Origin: CAZFER01 sp964517495
GTDB taxonomy: Bacteria; Hinthialibacterota; Hinthialibacteria; Hinthialibacterales; Hinthialibacteraceae
DNA: 64,000 bases
Assembly: GCA_964517495.1 (NCBI GenBank)
Contig: CAZFER010000014.1
Span: 41,011-105,010 of the forward strand
Reading direction: 5' to 3'
A program made the translations under genes and the position numbers. The notes beneath the pieces were generated by a model. That model did not search any database. It saw only the letters and a list, made by a program, of their open reading frames with translations, and was not told the DNA's origin. Position 1 is the first letter of the stretch, and the number at the start of each line of letters is the position of its first letter. Positions 60,589 through 64,000 of the stretch are shown here, one piece after another.

Positions 60589-63099
60589 ATGTTAACTATT
60601 AGGCGACTATTCAGTTTCTTTTTAATACTGGGATTTTGCATACCCCTTTATGCCGATGTTTTGATCAACGAAATCCATTACAATCCCAGTGATATCGAAC
60701 TGGAAAGCGGTTCCTGGAGAGAGTTCATAGAAATACATAATACATCTGATGAGCCATTGGATATTTCTGGCTATTCTTTCCGCAACGGCATTGATTTTGT
60801 CTTCCCCAGCAAAACAAGAATTGCAGGAAATGCATACGTCGTCATAGCCCGTAATCCAAACCATCGTATGTGGCGAAACAAGAACACAAATCTATTTGGC
60901 CCTTATCAACGTAAGCTGGCTAATGGTGGTGAGAGGCTGGTTCTACTTCGATCCGACGGAACGGTAGCTGATGAAGTCCAATATAACGATCGTCCTCCCT
61001 GGCCTTTGGGTGCCGATGGCTATAACTCATCACTGGAACGCATCAATCCGGAATTGGATGGGAATGACTACCATTCATGGCGCTCTTCTCTTCCAATCGA
61101 TGGGACTCCGGGAGAAAAAAATTCCGTCGTGGATGTTCCTCCTTATCCAATGATTACATCCCTCACCCTTAATCCCACTCAACCCTCTTCAAAAGATTCT
61201 GTTAACATTCGTGCTGGATTTGATGATCCAACCTCGATCGAATCTGTCCACTTGCGGTGGGAACACACCGGTGAATTATCCAACACGTTGATCACGAGTG
61301 ATGGCGTTTGGCGCTATCATCGCGGCGTTTCTTCTCCTTCTCCAGACTTGGAATGGACAGAACTCGATTTTGATGATCGACGCTGGCAGCGGGGATTAGG
61401 GGGATTTGGATATGGTGACACAGAGCATATCAATACCATTTTGGAGGATATGCGAAACAATTACTCCACTGTCTTTATCCGCAAAACCTTTTCAATCGAT
61501 GATCCCTCCAAATATGGTTTATTGACTCTAAACATTTATGTGGATGATGGCTTTGTGTGTTACATAAATGGTAATGAAGTGGCTCGTTTTTTGGCTCCCA
61601 ATACAACAACCCATCAATCCACTTCTACTGGCAGCCATGAGTCCAACGAACGCTCCATTTTTGTGTTGGGAAATGCAGAAAACAGTCTACAAGCGGGAGA
61701 AAATGTTATTGCATTGGTTGGACTTAACACCAGCTTGACCAGTTCCGACCTGGTGCTGGCCCCCATGCTCACCTATCAAACCACTTCAAGCCTGTTATTG
61801 ATGAAAAAGATTCATTCTTCAATAACTCAAGCATTATATGAAGCTGTCTTACCTCCCGTCACCTCTCAAAGTTTTGTCCGATTTCGTTTTGATATCCAAT
61901 TAACAGATGGCTCTTCCATTTCACTCCCCTTCAAAACAGAACCCGTCCCCTATCTCTCTTACTTTGTGTACGATCATGAAATCGAGAGTTTACTGCCTAT
62001 TTTGTGGAAAATGTCCCCGGTTTCCACCAGGTTATTGCAAAAATCAAAACATTTCAGCGCAGCGGCGTTGAAACATCCTGACAAGAATGTGGTACAAACC
62101 TTCGACGGTGCATTGGTTTATCCAGCAAAAACAGGTGAAAAAATTAAATTTATCAAAGGAAATGAATTCGAAGGCGACCGCACGATTAATGTTATACCCG
62201 AAAATCCACCCCGTGGCACCAATGCAGGAGAAAGCGCTCCATTCCGGGAACATCTGGGCTTTTGGCTCTATCATGAACACAATGTACTCTCCCCCTGGGC
62301 TAGCTTTTACCGGGTGGTCTCTCTTCCCCTATCTCTCAATGAACGCTCTACACAACGCCTTGTAGTTCAACAGGTCAATGAACGGATGCTGGAGATGAAC
62401 GGGCGTGATCCGGATGGAGATTTATACAAAAAACAATACACCCAACCCGTCTGGGAAAAACACACCAATAAAGATGAAGGCAATGATAGTTTGCAGGATC
62501 TATTGCAAGCTTTAAGTGTTCGTAATAAACAAGAGCGACGGACAGCCATGGAAAGCCGTCTGAATTTGGATGCCTTTATCCGTTACAGCGTTGCTTCTGT
62601 ATTGCAAAGCAATTGGGACGGCTTTTGGAACAACAATTGGATGTACCTTGATCCCAATCCCGAGGGGAAGTGGGAAATCATCCCCTGGGATCTGGATTGG
62701 TCTTGGGGTTCAACCACTGGTGCGATGTATGCTGAAATGCCAACCACCTTTCCCATCGATGGCGAGGCGGTGGGTGCACCGCAAGCCTCACGCCCTCCCG
62801 GGCCTGTTACGGCTTTACTCCATCAGGATGATGTTTTTCATCACCGATACCTGCTCGACCTGCGCCGTGCGTTGAGTCAATCGTTTTCCGAAAATAATCT
62901 ATTTTCTACCATCCATACCACCCAACAGCGTCTGCTGGATGACCTGCAATTAATGGAGGATTATGAACATCAATCACTTAACCAGCGCCGTCAAATCATT
63001 CAGCGTTCCTACAACGATATCAAAACCTTCATCCGCGAACGGCGTGAATACATGGATAGAGTATTACCCGTACCCGTGGCGGATTGGCCGCTTTACTGA
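60589..63099 (+). CDS. Secreted CotH-family protein with lamin-tail domain
   Basis: 836 residues, complete. A signal peptide (LFSFFLILGFCIPLYA) precedes a lamin-tail (LTD) domain (LINEIHYNPSDIELESGSWR, EFIEIHNTSDEPLDISGYSF), a middle region with a beta-sandwich jelly-roll pattern, and a C-terminal CotH kinase-like domain (SNWDGFWNNNWMYLDPNPEG, KWEIIPWDLDWSWGS). The D-x-D/W motif is retained. Same general design as the protein cut off at position 1, but with a different partner domain. Probably extracellular or surface-bound. Confidence 0.88.
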   Translation: MLTIRRLFSFFLILGFCIPLYADVLINEIHYNPSDIELESGSWREFIEIHNTSDEPLDISGYSFRNGIDFVFPSKTRIAGNAYVVIARNPNHRMWRNKNTNLFGPYQRKLANGGERLVLLRSDGTVADEVQYNDRPPWPLGADGYNSSLERINPELDGNDYHSWRSSLPIDGTPGEKNSVVDVPPYPMITSLTLNPTQPSSKDSVNIRAGFDDPTSIESVHLRWEHTGELSNTLITSDGVWRYHRGVSSPSPDLEWTELDFDDRRWQRGLGGFGYGDTEHINTILEDMRNNYSTVFIRKTFSIDDPSKYGLLTLNIYVDDGFVCYINGNEVARFLAPNTTTHQSTSTGSHESNERSIFVLGNAENSLQAGENVIALVGLNTSLTSSDLVLAPMLTYQTTSSLLLMKKIHSSITQALYEAVLPPVTSQSFVRFRFDIQLTDGSSISLPFKTEPVPYLSYFVYDHEIESLLPILWKMSPVSTRLLQKSKHFSAAALKHPDKNVVQTFDGALVYPAKTGEKIKFIKGNEFEGDRTINVIPENPPRGTNAGESAPFREHLGFWLYHEHNVLSPWASFYRVVSLPLSLNERSTQRLVVQQVNERMLEMNGRDPDGDLYKKQYTQPVWEKHTNKDEGNDSLQDLLQALSVRNKQERRTAMESRLNLDAFIRYSVASVLQSNWDGFWNNNWMYLDPNPEGKWEIIPWDLDWSWGSTTGAMYAEMPTTFPIDGEAVGAPQASRPPGPVTALLHQDDVFHHRYLLDLRRALSQSFSENNLFSTIHTTQQRLLDDLQLMEDYEHQSLNQRRQIIQRSYNDIKTFIRERREYMDRVLPVPVADWPLY

Positions 63100-63876
63100 T
63101 TACCCTTTCTTCTTCTCCCGGATTACATTAATCAAACTGCCTTGGATAATCATCTCAATCTGCCGCTCACTCAATGCATGTTCAGCGTTATAGGTTTGCC
63201 CCTTGGTTTTGTTGACCACATCGATGCAACAGCCGCTTGCTTGTATTTCTTTGGCAATGTTTGGCAATTCGAGCGTGTCACCCTGCTCAATCTTTTCCCA
63301 ATCCTCCGGATTTACAAATGTGAGGGGCAAAATACCGAAATTGACCAGATTCTGCCAATGAATACGTGCAAAATTTTTGGTCAACACCACTCTCAAACCT
63401 AAATACCGAGGGGCAATAGCCGCATGTTCACGGCTGGAGCCTTGGCCGTAATTATCACCACCAACAATGAAAAATCCACTCTTTTGATGCTCCATAGCAC
63501 GATCGTAAAAATTTTCATCGACTTGATGGTAAACAAACTTGCTGATTTCAGGGATGTTACTGCGATAAGGCAACACTTTCGCCCCAGCGGGCATGATCTC
63601 ATCGGTGGAGATATCATCGCCCACTTTTAGTAACACTGGTCCGGCAACGGTTTCCGGAAGCGGATCAAACTCAGGCAACGGAGCAATGTTGGGACCTTTT
63701 TCAAGTTCAACACTCTGCCCGTTGGTTGATGGTTCAACCAGCATATCAGTATTGATTTTGATACTTTCTGGTTCTTCAAATTTGGGATAACCCATATTGA
63801 TGCTGCGTGGATCGGTGATTTCACCTGTAAGCGCTGATGCCGTAGCTGTTTCCGGGCTGCAAAGGTAAACTTGATC
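63100..63876 (-). pseudogene. Aconitase C-terminal fragment, 5' part lost at a palindromic repeat
   Basis: The frame can be read from DQVYLCSPETATASALTGEI (63876) through TDPRSINMGYPKF to a swivel domain: VGDDISTDEIMPAG, NYGQGSSREHAAIAPRYLGL (substrate-binding S-R loop), FARIHWQNLVNFGILPLTF. Such sequence normally follows the N-terminal 4Fe-4S domains of aconitate hydratase (650-900 residues). Upstream of DQVY there is an in-frame TAG at 63877-63879, then repeat sequence at 63905-63945, and no aconitase-like frame to the window edge. So the gene is truncated, or the scaffold is misjoined here. ATG 63795 could start a shorter product. Confidence 0.75.
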
Positions 63877-63904
63877 CTATGCATATATATACCTTCTCTC
63901 ACGC

Positions 63905-63945
63905 CCCCGCTTGCGGGCTGGGAAGCCCGCACTCCGAATATCCCG
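63905..63945. repeat. GCGGGCTGGGAAGCCCGC palindromic repeat
   Basis: Hairpin GCGGGCT-GGGA-AGCCCGC with flanking CCCCCGC and ACTCCGAATATCCCGG. The core is shared with 42001-42022 (CAGGCTGGAAGCCTGCAC). It lies where the aconitase-like frame breaks off. Beyond it to 64000 no gene is visible. Confidence 0.6.
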
Positions 63946-64000
63946 GGGTAAAGGACGATGTTTTAGCCTTGGCACCCGCTATCCACTCGATTTCCTCATA

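Noticed and set aside
63627..63932. 101-residue minus-strand ORF at the right end
   Set aside because: It is an alternative frame of the aconitase fragment plus the palindromic repeat.
1..64000. tRNA or rRNA genes
   Set aside because: No cloverleaf with a T-arm GTTCGAATC-type core and no rRNA segment was noticed by eye; a tRNAscan run would be decisive.

Overview
This is one scaffold piece of a draft genome: there is a run of exactly 100 N at 18785-18884. It comes from a Gram-negative, flagellated, pilus-forming heterotroph of moderate GC. The mix of genes suggests an uncultured, metagenome-derived bacterial lineage of the kind seen in Hydrogenedentota, Sumerlaeota or Poribacteria-like phyla rather than a familiar proteobacterium. 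The mix includes two CotH-type proteins with Pro/Thr or lamin-tail modules, Tat-exported Gfo/Idh/MocA and aldo-keto reductase enzymes, GH28 and GH127 glycosidases, pseudopilins ending in a TNGL-x-S motif, sulfotransferase, AMMECR1/MEMO, and many palindromic intergenic elements. I cannot place it more precisely from the sequence alone.

Layout. 1-6.1 kb: end of a CotH-like surface protein, an intact VapBC-type toxin-antitoxin pair, a GH28 pectinase-like enzyme, a decayed antitoxin and a GH127 beta-L-arabinofuranosidase-like enzyme. 6.1-11.9 kb: a six-gene plus-strand cluster for making a modified sugar (DegT aminotransferase, two SDR epimerases, ATP-grasp ligase, methyltransferase, HAD phosphatase). 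11.9-17.8 kb: a sigma-28-type promoter, a ~700-nt leader holding two homologous structured elements, and two giant tandem flagellins. 17.8-21.3 kb: DUF502 membrane protein, NagD-like phosphatase (with the gap), a frameshifted CIA30 pseudogene and a CarH-like regulator whose cobalt-ligand histidine is replaced by tyrosine. 21.3-32.8 kb: a Tad/Flp pilus locus, ending in an OmpA-like lipoprotein and an AAA+ ATPase.

32.9-46.2 kb: a TAXI-type solute receptor with an unusual cytosolic tail, a four-gene AMMECR1/MEMO/NeuD-like operon, a MATE exporter, a divergent double-domain ThyX-like protein, small enzymes, a pseudopilin and a relative without the prepilin cleavage glycine, and a uronate-isomerase-like protein. 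46.2-53 kb: surface glycan and glycosylation genes (DUF115/Maf-like, GT4, flippase, Uma2 nuclease, sulfotransferase). 53-56.3 kb: a well-promoted small ORF-membrane protein-B12/radical-SAM unit and two wrecked toxin-antitoxin modules. 56.3-64 kb: Gfo/Idh/MocA oxidoreductase, lepA, aldo-keto reductase, a complete CotH/lamin-tail protein and an aconitase C-terminal fragment cut by a palindromic repeat.

How it fits together (inference): the sugar cluster beside the flagellins, with the DUF115, GT4 and flippase genes, looks like flagellin or surface glycosylation. The Tad locus makes an adhesive pilus. The most notable undescribed feature is the flagellin leader: a near-consensus sigma-28 promoter about 710 bp upstream of the start codon, followed by duplicated elements whose stems differ by compensatory changes, and a hairpin next to the ribosome-binding site.
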